Shown: positions 36,791-46,425 of the stretch, piece by piece | Numbering within the stretch: the stretch's first letter is position 1 | Layout of the letters: each line of letters opens with the position of its first letter | Source of the DNA: Halomonas sp. THAF5a | Lineage (GTDB): Bacteria > Pseudomonadota > Gammaproteobacteria > Pseudomonadales > Halomonadaceae | Length of the DNA stretch: 64,000 nt | Assembly: GCF_009363755.1 (NCBI RefSeq) | Contig: NZ_CP045417.1 | Coordinates: forward strand, 1,426,001 to 1,490,000 | Direction: 5' to 3' | Made by a program: the position numbers and the translations under genes | Notes under the pieces: generated by a model | The model's database searches: none | What the model was told of the DNA's origin: nothing | Seen by the model: the letters and a program-made list of their open reading frames with translations, nothing else

Positions 36791-38049
36791 TAGATCGTGA
36801 AGGGCTCCAGCTTGCGCTCGACCTTGGCCAGTTTCAGGTGCGCGACCTTGGGCAGGCCGTTCTCGAAGGGCGGGAAGTCCTCGCCCTGGATCAGCGGCGC
36901 GAGGTACTGGCGGCAGGCGTCGGTGATGCCGAAGCCGTCGTCTCGGATGAACTCGCCGGGCATGAACTTCTCGCGGTTGGCCACCTCGGCCAGCGGCGCG
37001 GCCTCGATGCGCCACTCGTAGGGCGCGTCGCTGACCCGCTTGATGGCCGGCATCATGGAGTTCTGGCCGGCCACGGCCAGCTCCACGGCCTTGTCGCCCA
37101 CCGCGTAGGCCTGGTCGACGTCGGTCTTGGAGGCGAGGTGGCGCGCGGCGCGCTGCAGGTAGTCGGCCACCGCCCAGTGGTACTTGTAGCCCAGGTCCTG
37201 CTTGACCATGCCGGCGAGCGTCGGCGCCACGCCGCCCAGCTGGCGGTGGCCGAAGGCGTCGGTGTTGCCGGAGTCGGCGAGGAAGGTGCCGTCCTCGTAG
37301 CGCGCGCCCTCGGAGACCACGATCACGCAGTAGCCGTACTCCTTGACGCAGGCGTCGACCCGGGCCATGACCGCGGCGCGGTCGAAGGCGACCTCGGGGA
37401 AGATCACCAGGTGGGGCGGCTCGCCCTCGCCCTCGCCGGCCAGCGCCCCGGCGGCGGCGATCCAGCCGGCGTGGCGGCCCATCACCTCCAGCACGAACAC
37501 CTTGGTGGAGGTGGCGCACATGGAGGCGATGTCCAGCGAGGCCTCCAGCGTCGAGGTGGCGATGTACTTGGCCACGCTGCCGAAGCCCGGCGAGTTGTCG
37601 GTGATCGGCAGGTCGTTGTCCACGGTCTTGGGCACATGGATGGCGGTGAGCGGGTAGCCCAGCTTCTCGGAGAGCTGCGAGACCTTCAGGCAGGTGTCGG
37701 CGCTGTCGCCGCCGCCATTGTAGAAGAAGTAGCGGATATCGTGGGCCTTGAAGACCTCGATCAGCCGCTCGTACTGGGCGCGGTGGGTCTCGATGTCCTT
37801 GAGCTTGTAGCGGCAGGAGCCGAAGGCGCCGCCGGGCGTGTGGCGCAGTGCCGCGATCGCCTCGTCGCTCTCCTGACTGACGTCGATCAGGTCCTCGGTG
37901 AGGGCGCCGATGATGCCATTGTGGCCGGCATAGACCTTGCCGATCTGGTCCGGATGGCGGCGGCAGGCTTCGATCACGCCGCAGGCGCTGGCGTTGATCA
38001 CGGCGGTGACGCCGCCGGACTGGGCGTAGAAGGCGTTATGCTGGGCCAT
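36790..38049 (-). CDS. pfp: PPi-dependent 6-phosphofructokinase
   Basis: A 419-residue phosphofructokinase that interconverts fructose 6-phosphate and fructose 1,6-bisphosphate using pyrophosphate. The PKTVDND motif (140-146), with Lys141 instead of Gly, and GGGDSAD at 112-118 are the PPi-type signature; MGRHAGW is also present. The start ATG 38049 (MAQHNAF) is chosen over the upstream in-frame start because the family begins with NAFYAQSGGVTAVINAS. The reversible reaction allows glycolysis and gluconeogenesis with one enzyme; ppa lies nearby. The stop codon touches the 7-bp array. Confidence 0.93.
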   Translation of the reverse strand: MAQHNAFYAQSGGVTAVINASACGVIEACRRHPDQIGKVYAGHNGIIGALTEDLIDVSQESDEAIAALRHTPGGAFGSCRYKLKDIETHRAQYERLIEVFKAHDIRYFFYNGGGDSADTCLKVSQLSEKLGYPLTAIHVPKTVDNDLPITDNSPGFGSVAKYIATSTLEASLDIASMCATSTKVFVLEVMGRHAGWIAAAGALAGEGEGEPPHLVIFPEVAFDRAAVMARVDACVKEYGYCVIVVSEGARYEDGTFLADSGNTDAFGHRQLGGVAPTLAGMVKQDLGYKYHWAVADYLQRAARHLASKTDVDQAYAVGDKAVELAVAGQNSMMPAIKRVSDAPYEWRIEAAPLAEVANREKFMPGEFIRDDGFGITDACRQYLAPLIQGEDFPPFENGLPKVAHLKLAKVERKLEPFTI

Positions 38050-38256
38050 GGAGCTTACCTGTTCCTGATACGTCGAGGGTGGCGAAAGCCGCAAAGTCTA
38101 GCCGAAAGTGGCAGCAGCTGCATCCGAGTGCCTCCCGGGCCCAACTCGCCTTGGGCCCGGGCGGCGACGGTGGTCGCTGGAGCGCCCCGACGGCGGCATG
38201 CTAGGCTCGCGCAGATCGCGCCGCGGCCGGCGGCACACTGAGTTCCCGGAGACTGC

Positions 38257-39651
38257 ATGCACCTTCACATTCTCGGCATCTGCGGCACCTTCATGGGCAG
38301 CCTGGCGCTGCTCGCCCGCGAGATGGGCCTCACCGTCAGCGGCTCGGATGCCAATGTCTATCCGCCCATGAGCACCCAGCTCGAGGAGGCGGGCATCGCC
38401 CTGTGCGACGGTTACTCCGCCGACAACCTCACGCCGCGCCCCGACCGGGTGGTGATCGGCAACGCCCTCTCGCGGGGCAACCCCGAGGTCGAGGCGGTGC
38501 TCGACCTCGGTCTGCCCTACGTCTCCGGCCCCGAGTGGCTGGCCGAGCGGGTGCTGCCGGGGCGCCGGGTGATCGCCGTGGCCGGCACCCACGGCAAGAC
38601 CACCACGGCGAGCCTGCTGGCCTGGCTGCTGGAGTCCGCCGGCCTGGCGCCGGGTTTCCTGATCGGCGGGGTGCCGCGCAACTTCGGCGTCTCGGCGCGT
38701 CTCGGCGGCGAGGGGGCCCCCTTCGTGGTCGAGGCCGACGAGTACGATACCGCCTTCTTCGACAAGCGCTCCAAGTTCGTCCACTACCGCCCGCAGATCG
38801 CCATCCTCGGCAACCTGGAGTTCGACCACGCCGACATCTTCCCCGACCTGGCCGCCATCGAACGGCAGTTCCACCACCTGGTGCGCACCGTGCCGGGCAA
38901 GGGGCTGCTGCTGGTGGCCGATGGCGAACCGGCGCTGGAGCGAGTGCTCGAGCAGGGCGCCTGGACGCCGGTGTCGCGCTTCGGAGAGGCCGCCTCGAGC
39001 CCCTGGCGAGTAGAGCTCGAGCGCGAGGACGCCTCGCGTTTCCGGGTGGTTCATGAGGCCCTCGATGAGGTGGGAGCGGTGAGCGAGGATGCGGTGGTCG
39101 ACTGGTCGCTGACCGGCGCCTACAACGCCCGCAACGCCCTGGCCGCGCTGGCCGCCGCCCACGCCTGTGGGGTCGACCTGGCCCGCGGCGCCGCCGCGCT
39201 GTCGCGCTTCGCCACGCCGCGGCGGCGCCAGGAGCTGCGCGGCGAGGTGGCCGGCATCCAGGTGATCGACGACTTCGCCCACCATCCCACGGCGATCGCC
39301 GCCACCCTGGAGGGCCTGCGGGCCGCCACGCCTCGGGGTCGGTTGCTGGCGGTGATCGAGCCGCGCTCCAACACCATGCGGCTGGGCACCCTGCGCGACC
39401 GCCTGGCGGCGAGCGTGGCCGCCGCCGACGCCGCCTTCTGGTTTCAGCCGCCGGGGCTCGACTGGTCGCTCGCGCCGGTGCTCGAGGCGAGCCCGGTGCC
39501 GGCCCGACTCTGCGAGGACCTCGACGCCCTGGTGGCCGCCCTGGTGGCCGAGGCGCGTCCGCTGGACCGCATCGTGGTGATGTCCAACGGCGGTTTCGGT
39601 GGCATCCACGACAAGCTGCTGGCCGCCCTGGAGGTCGCCCATGCGGAGTGA
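38257..39651 (+). CDS. mpl: UDP-N-acetylmuramate:L-alanyl-gamma-D-glutamyl-meso-diaminopimelate ligase
   Basis: A 464-residue Mur-ligase family enzyme that recycles cell-wall tripeptide by attaching it to UDP-MurNAc. The ATP-binding P-loop AGTHGKTTT is at 109-117; MHLHILGICGTFMGSLA at the N-terminus and the central VVEADEYDTAFFDKRSKFVHYRP segment are characteristic of Mpl rather than MurC. Length is normal. It overlaps ubiX by 11 bp. Confidence 0.95.
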   Translation: MHLHILGICGTFMGSLALLAREMGLTVSGSDANVYPPMSTQLEEAGIALCDGYSADNLTPRPDRVVIGNALSRGNPEVEAVLDLGLPYVSGPEWLAERVLPGRRVIAVAGTHGKTTTASLLAWLLESAGLAPGFLIGGVPRNFGVSARLGGEGAPFVVEADEYDTAFFDKRSKFVHYRPQIAILGNLEFDHADIFPDLAAIERQFHHLVRTVPGKGLLLVADGEPALERVLEQGAWTPVSRFGEAASSPWRVELEREDASRFRVVHEALDEVGAVSEDAVVDWSLTGAYNARNALAALAAAHACGVDLARGAAALSRFATPRRRQELRGEVAGIQVIDDFAHHPTAIAATLEGLRAATPRGRLLAVIEPRSNTMRLGTLRDRLAASVAAADAAFWFQPPGLDWSLAPVLEASPVPARLCEDLDALVAALVAEARPLDRIVVMSNGGFGGIHDKLLAALEVAHAE

Positions 39652-40300
39652 GCCGAGTAAGCCGATTGAGCCGGTGGGGGCTGACGACGCCCCCGAGCTG
39701 CGCGATCCCGTCACGGTGGCCCTGACCGGGGCCTCCGGCGCCCAGTACGGCCTGCGCCTGATCGAGGCGCTGGTCGCCGCCGAGCACCGGGTCTGGGTGA
39801 TGATCTCCAAGGCCGCCCACCTGGTGATCGCCACCGAGACCGACGAGGAGCTGCCGGCGCGGCCGGAGCGTCTCGTCGAGGCGCTGACCGCGCGCACCGG
39901 CGCCGTACCCGGCCAGATCCGCTGCTTCGGCCGCGAGGACTGGATGGCCCCGGTGGCCTCGGGCTCGGGAGCGCCCTCGGCCATGGTGATCTGCCCCTGC
40001 TCCACCGGCACCCTCTCGGCGGTGGCCACCGGCGCCAGCAACAACCTCATCGAGCGCGCCGCCGACGTGGCCCTGAAGGAGCGGCGCCGGCTGATCCTGG
40101 TGCCCCGCGAGACCCCCTTCTCGGCGATCCATCTCGAGCACATGCTCTCATTGACCCGCATGGGCGCGGTGATCCTGCCCGCCGCGCCGGGCTTCTATCA
40201 CCAGCCGACGCGTCTCGAGGACCTCATCGACTTCATCGTCGCGCGCATCCTCAACCAGCTCGGCATCGAGCACCGCCTGATGCCCCGCTGGGGCGAGTAG
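39641..40300 (+). CDS. ubiX: Flavin prenyltransferase UbiX
   Basis: A 219-residue enzyme that makes prenylated FMN, the cofactor of UbiD decarboxylases in ubiquinone synthesis. The flavin-binding TGASGAQYG (29-37), PCSTGTLSAVATGASNNL, and PRETPFS segments are present. ATG 39641 lies inside the mpl gene (11-bp overlap) so translation is probably coupled; the first ~22 residues are extra compared with E. coli UbiX and could be bypassed by a later start. The mpl-ubiX order is seen in other gammaproteobacteria. Confidence 0.93.
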   Translation: MRSEPSKPIEPVGADDAPELRDPVTVALTGASGAQYGLRLIEALVAAEHRVWVMISKAAHLVIATETDEELPARPERLVEALTARTGAVPGQIRCFGREDWMAPVASGSGAPSAMVICPCSTGTLSAVATGASNNLIERAADVALKERRRLILVPRETPFSAIHLEHMLSLTRMGAVILPAAPGFYHQPTRLEDLIDFIVARILNQLGIEHRLMPRWGE

Positions 40301-40351
40301 GCCGGCCCGGGCCACGGAGCGCCCCGCCACCTCGTCGACCCGCCACCTTTT

Positions 40352-40374
40352 CGACCCGCCACCCCGGCGGGTCG
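40352..40374. terminator. Possible terminator hairpin after ubiX
   Basis: CGACCCGCC (40352-40360) pairs with GGCGGGTCG (40366-40374) with a short loop; a direct repeat of cgacccgccacc lies just upstream. There is no T-run, so it is a weak call. Confidence 0.35.
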
Positions 40375-40397
40375 CGACCATCAAGGATGGTTCCCCC

Positions 40398-41021
40398 ATG
40401 ATCTCGCTGTCTGTCCTCTCGGTGTTCGTGCCGACCTTCCTGCTGGTCTCCCTGACGCCGGGCATGTGCATGACGCTCGCCATGGTGCTGGGCATGACTC
40501 AGGGGGTGCGACGCACGCTGTGGATGATGATCGGCGAGCTCGTGGGAGTGGGGCTCGTTGCCGTCGCCGCCGGGGCCGGGGTGGCCGCGCTGATGCTGCG
40601 CCAGCCCGAGCTCTTCGCGGTCTTCAAGTGGTTGGGCGGTGCCTACCTGGGCTATCTGGGCGTGATGATGTGGCGCTCCCGCGGGGGCATGGCCATTCCC
40701 GAGACCCTCGAGGCGGGTCCGCCCGCCGCCCGCGGCCAGCTGGCCCTGCAGGGGCTGGTCACGGCGGTGGCCAATCCCAAGGGCTGGGCCTTCTTCGTGG
40801 CGCTGCTGCCACCCTTCCTCGACGCGGCGCGGCCGCTGGCGCCCCAGCTCGCGGCGCTGATCGCGGTGATACTGGCCATCGAGTTCGTCTGCCTGCTGCT
40901 CTACGCCACCGGAGGCCAGACCCTGCGGCGGGTGCTCGGCAAGCGCGAGAGCGTGCGCCTGCTCAACCGTGCCGCCGGCACGCTGATGGCCGGCGTGGGC
41001 CTGTGGCTGGCGCTGGGGTGA
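40398..41021 (+). CDS. LysE/RhtB family amino-acid exporter
   Basis: A 207-residue membrane protein with about six hydrophobic helices. The start FVPTFLLVSLTPGMCMTLAMVLGMTQGVRRTLWMMIGELVG is typical of the LysE/RhtB family, which exports amino acids such as lysine, threonine or homoserine. The substrate cannot be assigned from sequence. It has caaggatgg near the start and converges with the next minus-strand gene with one base between stops. Confidence 0.85.
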   Translation: MISLSVLSVFVPTFLLVSLTPGMCMTLAMVLGMTQGVRRTLWMMIGELVGVGLVAVAAGAGVAALMLRQPELFAVFKWLGGAYLGYLGVMMWRSRGGMAIPETLEAGPPAARGQLALQGLVTAVANPKGWAFFVALLPPFLDAARPLAPQLAALIAVILAIEFVCLLLYATGGQTLRRVLGKRESVRLLNRAAGTLMAGVGLWLALG

Positions 41022-41022
41022 G

Positions 41023-42426
41023 CTAGAACGGCGGCAGCCAGGCGATCCGCGCGGCGACCACCGCCAGCGAGGCGGCGCCCAGCCGCCGCCAGGGGCAGGG
41101 GGCCAGGGGCGCGCGCGGCTGGCGCTGCCAGGCGAGCTGTACCAGGGCGCAGACCACCAGGCCCAGCAGCGCGCCGCCGATCAGATCGCTCAGCCAGTGC
41201 ACCCCGACCACCAGGCGCGATAGCGCCATGGGCAGAATGGCGGCGATCGCCGCCCAGTAGGCGAGGGTGCGCCGGGCGGGCGACACCTCTCGGCTGACGA
41301 AGGCCGCGGCCATGCCGAACAGTACCACCGCCGTGGAGGTGTGGCCGCTGGGGTAGGCGAAGGAGTCGACGAGGTGCTCCGGGGTCATGGGGCGGAGGCG
41401 GCCGATCGCCGCCTTGCCGAGGGTGTTGAGCAGCGCGATGCCCACGAGCCCGCCGGCAATGTGCCAGAGGGCTGCCCAGTGGCGCCGCCAGGCGAGCCAG
41501 CAGCCCCAGGGCAGCACCAGCGCCAGCACGCCGAGCAGATCGCCGGCCCGGCCCAGCGCCCGGGCGATGGCGTCGAGGCCGGGCAGCGCGAGGCCCCGCA
41601 TCAGCGCCTCCAGACGCGCGTCCATGGCCAGCGGGGCGTCCTGGTGCAGGATCACCAGCGTCCAGGCGGAGAGGGCGGCCAGGGAGAGGATCAGCAGCAG
41701 CCAGGTGGCGAGCGGTGGCTCGACGTCATGGGGCGGCGAGAGCCATCGCCAGAGCCGCCGCCCGAAGGCGCTGCGCCGCGACCAGCCGATCAGCCCGCGA
41801 TAGGCCTGGCCCTCGCGGGTCACCAGGTGGCGCACCCAGGAGAAGAGCACCGCCAGCACCACCACCAGCACGCCTAGGCCGACCAGCCACGCCTGCAACC
41901 CCTCGGGCAGCGCCACCAGCCGCTGCCAGGTGCGCCCCAGCAGGTAGCCTGGCAGCACATAGGCCGGGGCCCACAGCGCCGCCGAGACGAGGTTGGCCCA
42001 CAGGAAGGCGCGGGGCGACATGTGCAGCATGCCGGCGATCAGGGGCACCACCGGCCTCACCGGCCCCACGAAGCGACCCAGCAGGACCGACAGCGAGCCG
42101 TGCCGCTGGAAGAAGCGTGCCCCCCGTGCCAGCCACTCCGGGTGGCGCGACAGCGGCCACTGGGCGGTGACTCGCTCGCGCTGGTGATAGCCCAGCAGGA
42201 AGCTCAGGCCGTCGCCGATCACCGCCCCGGCGAAGGCGGCGAGGATGGCCGTGACCACGGCGAGCTCCTGGTGGCCGGCCAGGGAGGCGGCGGCCGTCAT
42301 CAGCACCACCCCGGGCACCAGCAGTCCCACCAGGGCGAGGGATTCCACCAGGGCGATGACGGCGATGATCAGCAGCAGCAGCCCCGGGGAGGGGGCCAGC
42401 TGGAAGAGGGTGTCGACGAGGTTCAC
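41023..42426 (-). CDS. DedA/VTT domain fused to PAP2 phosphatase
   Basis: A 467-residue inner-membrane fusion. Residues ~1-200 are a DedA/SNARE-like (VTT) domain with the conserved GAVIGDGLSFLLGY, FFQRHGSLSVLLGRFVGPVRP and later helices. From ~215 a PAP2 domain carries KAAIGRLRP, SYPSGHT-type FAYPSGHT and SRLVVGVHWLSD, the three phosphatase motifs. Such fusions probably combine lipid-carrier flipping (DedA) with dephosphorylation of undecaprenyl- or phosphatidate-type lipids. About 10 membrane helices are visible. No enzymatic residues appear lost. Confidence 0.88.
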   Translation of the reverse strand: MNLVDTLFQLAPSPGLLLLIIAVIALVESLALVGLLVPGVVLMTAAASLAGHQELAVVTAILAAFAGAVIGDGLSFLLGYHQRERVTAQWPLSRHPEWLARGARFFQRHGSLSVLLGRFVGPVRPVVPLIAGMLHMSPRAFLWANLVSAALWAPAYVLPGYLLGRTWQRLVALPEGLQAWLVGLGVLVVVLAVLFSWVRHLVTREGQAYRGLIGWSRRSAFGRRLWRWLSPPHDVEPPLATWLLLILSLAALSAWTLVILHQDAPLAMDARLEALMRGLALPGLDAIARALGRAGDLLGVLALVLPWGCWLAWRRHWAALWHIAGGLVGIALLNTLGKAAIGRLRPMTPEHLVDSFAYPSGHTSTAVVLFGMAAAFVSREVSPARRTLAYWAAIAAILPMALSRLVVGVHWLSDLIGGALLGLVVCALVQLAWQRQPRAPLAPCPWRRLGAASLAVVAARIAWLPPF

Positions 42427-42460
42427 GTGACGCTCCGTTGTCGTGATGCGGCGAGGGCGC

Positions 42461-43396
42461 TCAACCGGCGGCCAGCGACTGGCTGGCGGCCTCCAGGCGC
42501 TGCTCGAAGTGCGGCCAGGATTCGCCGACCCGCGGCCGGCACAGGCGAAGCCGCAGCTCCATCCGGCCGGTGTCCATCAGGGTGATCTGCTCGAGCGCTT
42601 GCTGCAGCCGGTGCTGGACCAGCAGGGCGCCGCTCTCGCTGGTGTCCGGCATCACCAGCCAAAAGTCCGCCGGGCCTTCCCGGCCCAGGACGTCGTGATC
42701 GCGGCTGCGGCTCGAGACCGCCTGGCAGAGAGCGTCCAGCAGCGCCTGCCGTGCGGTGGGACCGAACTGCTCGCCGGCCATGTCCAGCTGGGGGAGGTGC
42801 ATCAGCAGCACTCCCAGCGGCTGGCCCAGCATCTCGGCCCGCTCGACCTCGCTCTCCAGCTGCTCATGCAGGGTCTCGCGGCCGGTGGCGGTGCATTCGG
42901 CGTCGCGGGGGTCGGTGGCCCGGAGCAGGGCGTGCTGGCGGGCCTGCTCCCAGGGCACCAGCGCCGCTACGGCCACCAGGCCCAGGTATCGCAACAGAAT
43001 CTCGCCATCGAGCTGGCCATTGCCGAGCAGGGCCAGCCATACCGGCGTCAGCGCCAGGTTGAGCAGCATGGCCGGAGCCAGTGGCAGCAGCAGCAGGGTC
43101 AGCACTGGCGGCAGGCCCAGCCACAGCGCCGGCAGCCCGGACTGGCGGGGCAGTTCGACGGCGATCAGCAGGTAGCCGCAGATCAGCGCCAGGTAGGCGG
43201 CCAGTCGCGAGGAGGTGTCGCGGGTCGCGGTAAGCAGGCTGGCGACCACCATCAGCAGCGAGAGGGCGGCCGGCAGGGGGATGCGCTCGTATTCGCCCAT
43301 CAGGTAGAGCCACAGGGCCATGCCCAGCAGCAGCAGCGCGCCGCCGGCATGCCACAGAGCGAACAGGCGCGAGGAACGAGGGTGGCGCCTATGCAT
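42461..43396 (-). CDS. Membrane protein with degenerate GGDEF-like domain, 311 aa
   Basis: A 311-residue protein with six hydrophobic helices in residues ~12-145 and a cytoplasmic C-terminal half that aligns in shape with a GGDEF domain (RETLHEQLESEVERAEMLGQPLGVLLMHLPQLD, then LCQAVSSRSRDHDVLGREGPADFWLVMPDT). The GGDEF motif itself is replaced by EGPADF, so diguanylate cyclase activity is not expected; a regulatory or GTP-binding role is possible. Start ATG 43396 overlaps the end of the paralogous neighbour by 8 bp. Confidence 0.7.
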   Translation of the reverse strand: MHRRHPRSSRLFALWHAGGALLLLGMALWLYLMGEYERIPLPAALSLLMVVASLLTATRDTSSRLAAYLALICGYLLIAVELPRQSGLPALWLGLPPVLTLLLLPLAPAMLLNLALTPVWLALLGNGQLDGEILLRYLGLVAVAALVPWEQARQHALLRATDPRDAECTATGRETLHEQLESEVERAEMLGQPLGVLLMHLPQLDMAGEQFGPTARQALLDALCQAVSSRSRDHDVLGREGPADFWLVMPDTSESGALLVQHRLQQALEQITLMDTGRMELRLRLCRPRVGESWPHFEQRLEAASQSLAAG

Positions 43397-44258
43397 CGGG
43401 GGGCTCCCGGATGACCTCCAGGTCCGCCGCCTGCTGGGCCAGCGCTCGACGCTCGTCCTCCAGTGACGCGAGGGCGCGCAGGGCAATGGCGCGGCCCGGG
43501 CCGTGGGACTCCAGGGAGCGCCACAGCAGTGCGCGGCGCTCCTCGGCCTGCTCCGGGTGGCGGCTGGTCAGCATCGCCGCCAGCGTCGTGGCATCCAGCT
43601 GGTAGCAGCGCTCGAAGCTGCGGGTCAGGCGGCACAGGCGCTGTGCCAGTCGCCAGCAGCGGTGGCGGGGGACCCGCAGCAGCAGCAGCTCGGCGTGCAC
43701 GCCCTCACGCCGGCAGCGCTTGCGCTCCAGGGCCAGGTCGCCGGGCAGCCGCTCGCCGGGCCACAGCGGCAGGCCCGGCACCAGGCGGGCACGGCGCAGG
43801 GCGCTCTGGCGTCGTGCGCGAAGGTCCAGCGCCCGTGATAGCCCCAGCAGCATCAGGGCGCCGAGCAGCAGGCCGCTCAGCACCCACTGCTCGAGCCCCA
43901 GCAGCTCCCTCAGCGGCCACCAGGTGGCGAGCGCCAGCAGGCTGCCCAGCAGCAGCACCCAGCGGGGCTGGGGCAGCATCAACAGCATGGCCCAGGCCCA
44001 CAGCCAGGTGACGTGACGGCCAGGCTCCCCCCACAGCAGCGCCGCCAGCAGCAGGCTCGGCAGCAGCTGCCAGGGCAGGGTGGCGGGGCGGCGGTGATCG
44101 AAGGTCAGCAGCAGGGCGGTGATGGTGAGCCAGGCCGCGGCCAGCCAGATCAGCAGGGTATCGGTCAGGGTCGGCGTATAGGCGGCCAGCAGCGCCATCA
44201 GTACCGCCGCGATCAGCAGGTTGCCGCGCAGCAGGACGCTTTTGTACTTGGTCTGCAT
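43389..44258 (-). CDS. Membrane protein, partner of the degenerate GGDEF-like protein, 289 aa
   Basis: A 289-residue protein with about five to six membrane helices in residues ~10-150 (NLLIAAVLMALLAAYTPTL, LLIWLAAAWLTITALLL) and a soluble C-terminal part (~160-289) with LALERKRCRREGVHAELLLLRVPRHRCWRLAQRLCRL and TTLAAMLTSRHPEQAEERR, a remnant-like GGDEF pattern without the motif. It is the first gene of a two-gene minus-strand unit, divergent from proA. Layout is the same as the next gene, suggesting an old duplication. Confidence 0.65.
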   Translation of the reverse strand: MQTKYKSVLLRGNLLIAAVLMALLAAYTPTLTDTLLIWLAAAWLTITALLLTFDHRRPATLPWQLLPSLLLAALLWGEPGRHVTWLWAWAMLLMLPQPRWVLLLGSLLALATWWPLRELLGLEQWVLSGLLLGALMLLGLSRALDLRARRQSALRRARLVPGLPLWPGERLPGDLALERKRCRREGVHAELLLLRVPRHRCWRLAQRLCRLTRSFERCYQLDATTLAAMLTSRHPEQAEERRALLWRSLESHGPGRAIALRALASLEDERRALAQQAADLEVIREPPDA

Positions 44259-44356
44259 GGTGGATTAGTATGAATCCCTTCCCGGTTTTCGGCACAGTAT
44301 AACCCCGGCCCTGCCCTTGTCGCGGCGGTGCCGCCCCCCAGGAGAGACGCATCGGC

Positions 44357-45664
44357 ATGACAGCTCAAGCCTCCCGCTCGGATCGCGAGACCGCCACCGC
44401 AGAGATCGCGGACGTCGATACCTACATGGAGCGCCTCGGGCGGGGCGCCCGCGAGGCGGCCACCCGCATGCGCCGGGTCGATACCGCGGCCAAGAATGCC
44501 GCCTTGATGGCCATGGGTGAGGCCCTCGCCGAGGCCCGCGGCGAGGTGCTGGCGGCCAACGCTCGGGACCTGGCGCGCGGTCGCGAGAGCGGCCTCGACG
44601 CGGCCCTGCTCGACCGCCTGGCGCTGGACGAGTCGCGCCTCGACGCGATGATCGAGGGGCTGGCCCAGGTCGCCGCCCTGCCGGACCCGGTCGGCGAGAT
44701 CGATGGGCTGCGTGCTCGCCCCAGCGGCATCCAGGTCGGCCAGATGCGCGTGCCCCTGGGGGTCATCGGCATCATCTACGAGTCGCGTCCCAATGTGACC
44801 CTGGAGGCGGCGAGCCTGTGTCTCAAGTCAGGCAACGCGGCCATCCTGCGCGGCGGCTCCGAGGCGCGTGAGTCCAACGCCGCCATCGCCGCCTGCATTC
44901 GCGCCGGCCTCGAGAGCGCCGGCCTGCCCGAGGCGGCGGTGCAGGTGGTGGCCACCACCGATCGCGCCGCCGTGGGCCGGCTGATCAGCATGCCCGAGTA
45001 TGTCGACGTGATCATTCCGCGCGGCGGCAAGTCGCTGATCGAGCGCATCACTCGCGAGGCGCGGGTGCCGGTGATCAAGCACCTCGATGGCGTCTGCCAC
45101 GTCTACCTCGATGCCGGCGCGGATCCCGACAAGGCGCTGGCCATCGCCGTCAACGCGAAGACCCAGCGCTACGGTACCTGCAACACCATGGAGACCCTGC
45201 TGGTCGACGCCCCGGTGGCCGAGGCCCTGCTGCCGCGCCTCGCCGCGGCCTACGCCGAGCACGGCGTGGAGCTTCGCGGCTGCGAGCGGACCCGGGAAGT
45301 CCTCGGCGACATCGCCGCGGCCAGCGAGGCGGACTGGGCGGCGGAATACCTGGCGCCGGTGCTGGCGATCCGCGTGGTCGACGGCATCGACGCCGCCATG
45401 GCGCACATCGAGCGCTACAGCTCGCGGCATACTGACGCCATCGTCACCGAGAACTACACCCTGGCGCGCCGCTTCCTGGCCGAGGTGGACTCCAGCTCGG
45501 TGATGGTCAACGCCTCCACGCGCTTCGCCGATGGCTTCGAGTATGGGCTGGGCGCGGAGATCGGCATCTCCACCGACCGCCTTCACGCCCGGGGCCCCGT
45601 GGGGCTCGAGGGGTTGACCACCCGCAAGTACGTGGTGCTCGGCGACGGCCAGGTGCGCCAGTGA
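44357..45664 (+). CDS. proA: Glutamate-5-semialdehyde dehydrogenase (gamma-glutamyl phosphate reductase)
   Basis: A 435-residue NADPH enzyme of proline synthesis reducing gamma-glutamyl phosphate. The catalytic Cys is Cys275 in [21 protein letters not shown] and [10 protein letters not shown] are family motifs. Length is normal. A site aggagaga lies upstream of ATG 44357 with TATAAC at 44298-44303 as a possible -10. nadD overlaps its stop (GTGA, 45661-45664), so both are in one operon; proB is not present here. Proline is an osmolyte in halophiles, so expression may follow osmotic stress (inference). Confidence 0.95.
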   Translation: MTAQASRSDRETATAEIADVDTYMERLGRGAREAATRMRRVDTAAKNAALMAMGEALAEARGEVLAANARDLARGRESGLDAALLDRLALDESRLDAMIEGLAQVAALPDPVGEIDGLRARPSGIQVGQMRVPLGVIGIIYESRPNVTLEAASLCLKSGNAAILRGGSEARESNAAIAACIRAGLESAGLPEAAVQVVATTDRAAVGRLISMPEYVDVIIPRGGKSLIERITREARVPVIKHLDGVCHVYLDAGADPDKALAIAVNAKTQRYGTCNTMETLLVDAPVAEALLPRLAAAYAEHGVELRGCERTREVLGDIAAASEADWAAEYLAPVLAIRVVDGIDAAMAHIERYSSRHTDAIVTENYTLARRFLAEVDSSSVMVNASTRFADGFEYGLGAEIGISTDRLHARGPVGLEGLTTRKYVVLGDGQVRQ

Positions 45665-46350
45665 GCGAGGCGGGCCTGCCGGCGCGCGTCGCCGCGGGCG
45701 CGTCCCCGCTCCGCCTGGCCATGCTCGGGGGCACCTTCGACCCGGTCCACCTGGGGCATCTGCGCAGCGCCGTGGAACTTCGCGAGGCGCTGTCGCTGGA
45801 TCGCGTGCACATGATCCCCGCGGCCATGCCGCCGCTGCGCGGCGAGCCGCGGGTCTCGCCCGACGAACGCCTGGCGCTGCTGCGCCTGGGCATCGGCGAC
45901 ACGCCGGGACTCGTGGCCGACCCCAGGGAGCTCGAGCGCGAGGGTCCCTCCTACAGCGCCGACACCCTGGCCTCGCTGCGCCGGGAAGTCGGCGCCGAGG
46001 CGCGGCTGGTGATGGCGTTGGGGCATGATGCCTTCCTGCGCCTGGCCGACTGGCACGAGCCCGAGCGGCTCTTCGAGCTCGCCCACGTGGTGGTGATCGA
46101 TCGGCCGGACCACGAGGCGGCGCTGCCGGCGGCCCTCGCCAGGCTCCTGGCCGGGCGCGAGGTCGAGGCCGGCGAGGCGCTGATGGCCTCGCCGGCCGGG
46201 AAGCTTTTACGCCTGCGGCTGCCCTCGCGCATGGCGATCTCGGCCACCGAGGTGCGCCGGCGTCTCGCGGCGGGGCGAAGCGTCCGCTACCTGCTGCCCG
46301 AGGCGGTGGAGGCGCGCCTGCTCGCGCGGGGACTCTATCGGCATCGTTGA
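45661..46350 (+). CDS. nadD: Nicotinate-nucleotide adenylyltransferase
   Basis: A 229-residue enzyme that adenylates nicotinate mononucleotide in NAD synthesis. The nucleotidyl-transferase motif [12 protein letters not shown] is at residues 23-34 and [10 protein letters not shown] (ISxTxxR) is near residue 198. The start is GTG 45661 overlapping the proA stop; the first ~20 residues are longer than in E. coli. rsfS and rlmH follow, an arrangement common in gammaproteobacteria. Confidence 0.95.
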   Translation: MSEAGLPARVAAGASPLRLAMLGGTFDPVHLGHLRSAVELREALSLDRVHMIPAAMPPLRGEPRVSPDERLALLRLGIGDTPGLVADPRELEREGPSYSADTLASLRREVGAEARLVMALGHDAFLRLADWHEPERLFELAHVVVIDRPDHEAALPAALARLLAGREVEAGEALMASPAGKLLRLRLPSRMAISATEVRRRLAAGRSVRYLLPEAVEARLLARGLYRHR

Positions 46351-46425
46351 GTGCTGCCCTCCGGCGCGTCGAGCCGGTACAATGGGTCGATGATTTCCCG
46401 TGGACCAAGGCAGACACGAAGGCCT

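Noticed and set aside
36623..37519. Protein with repeated SAERRAP peptide
   Set aside because: The peptide is only the translation of the gctcggc tandem array; the true gene here is the phosphofructokinase on another frame.
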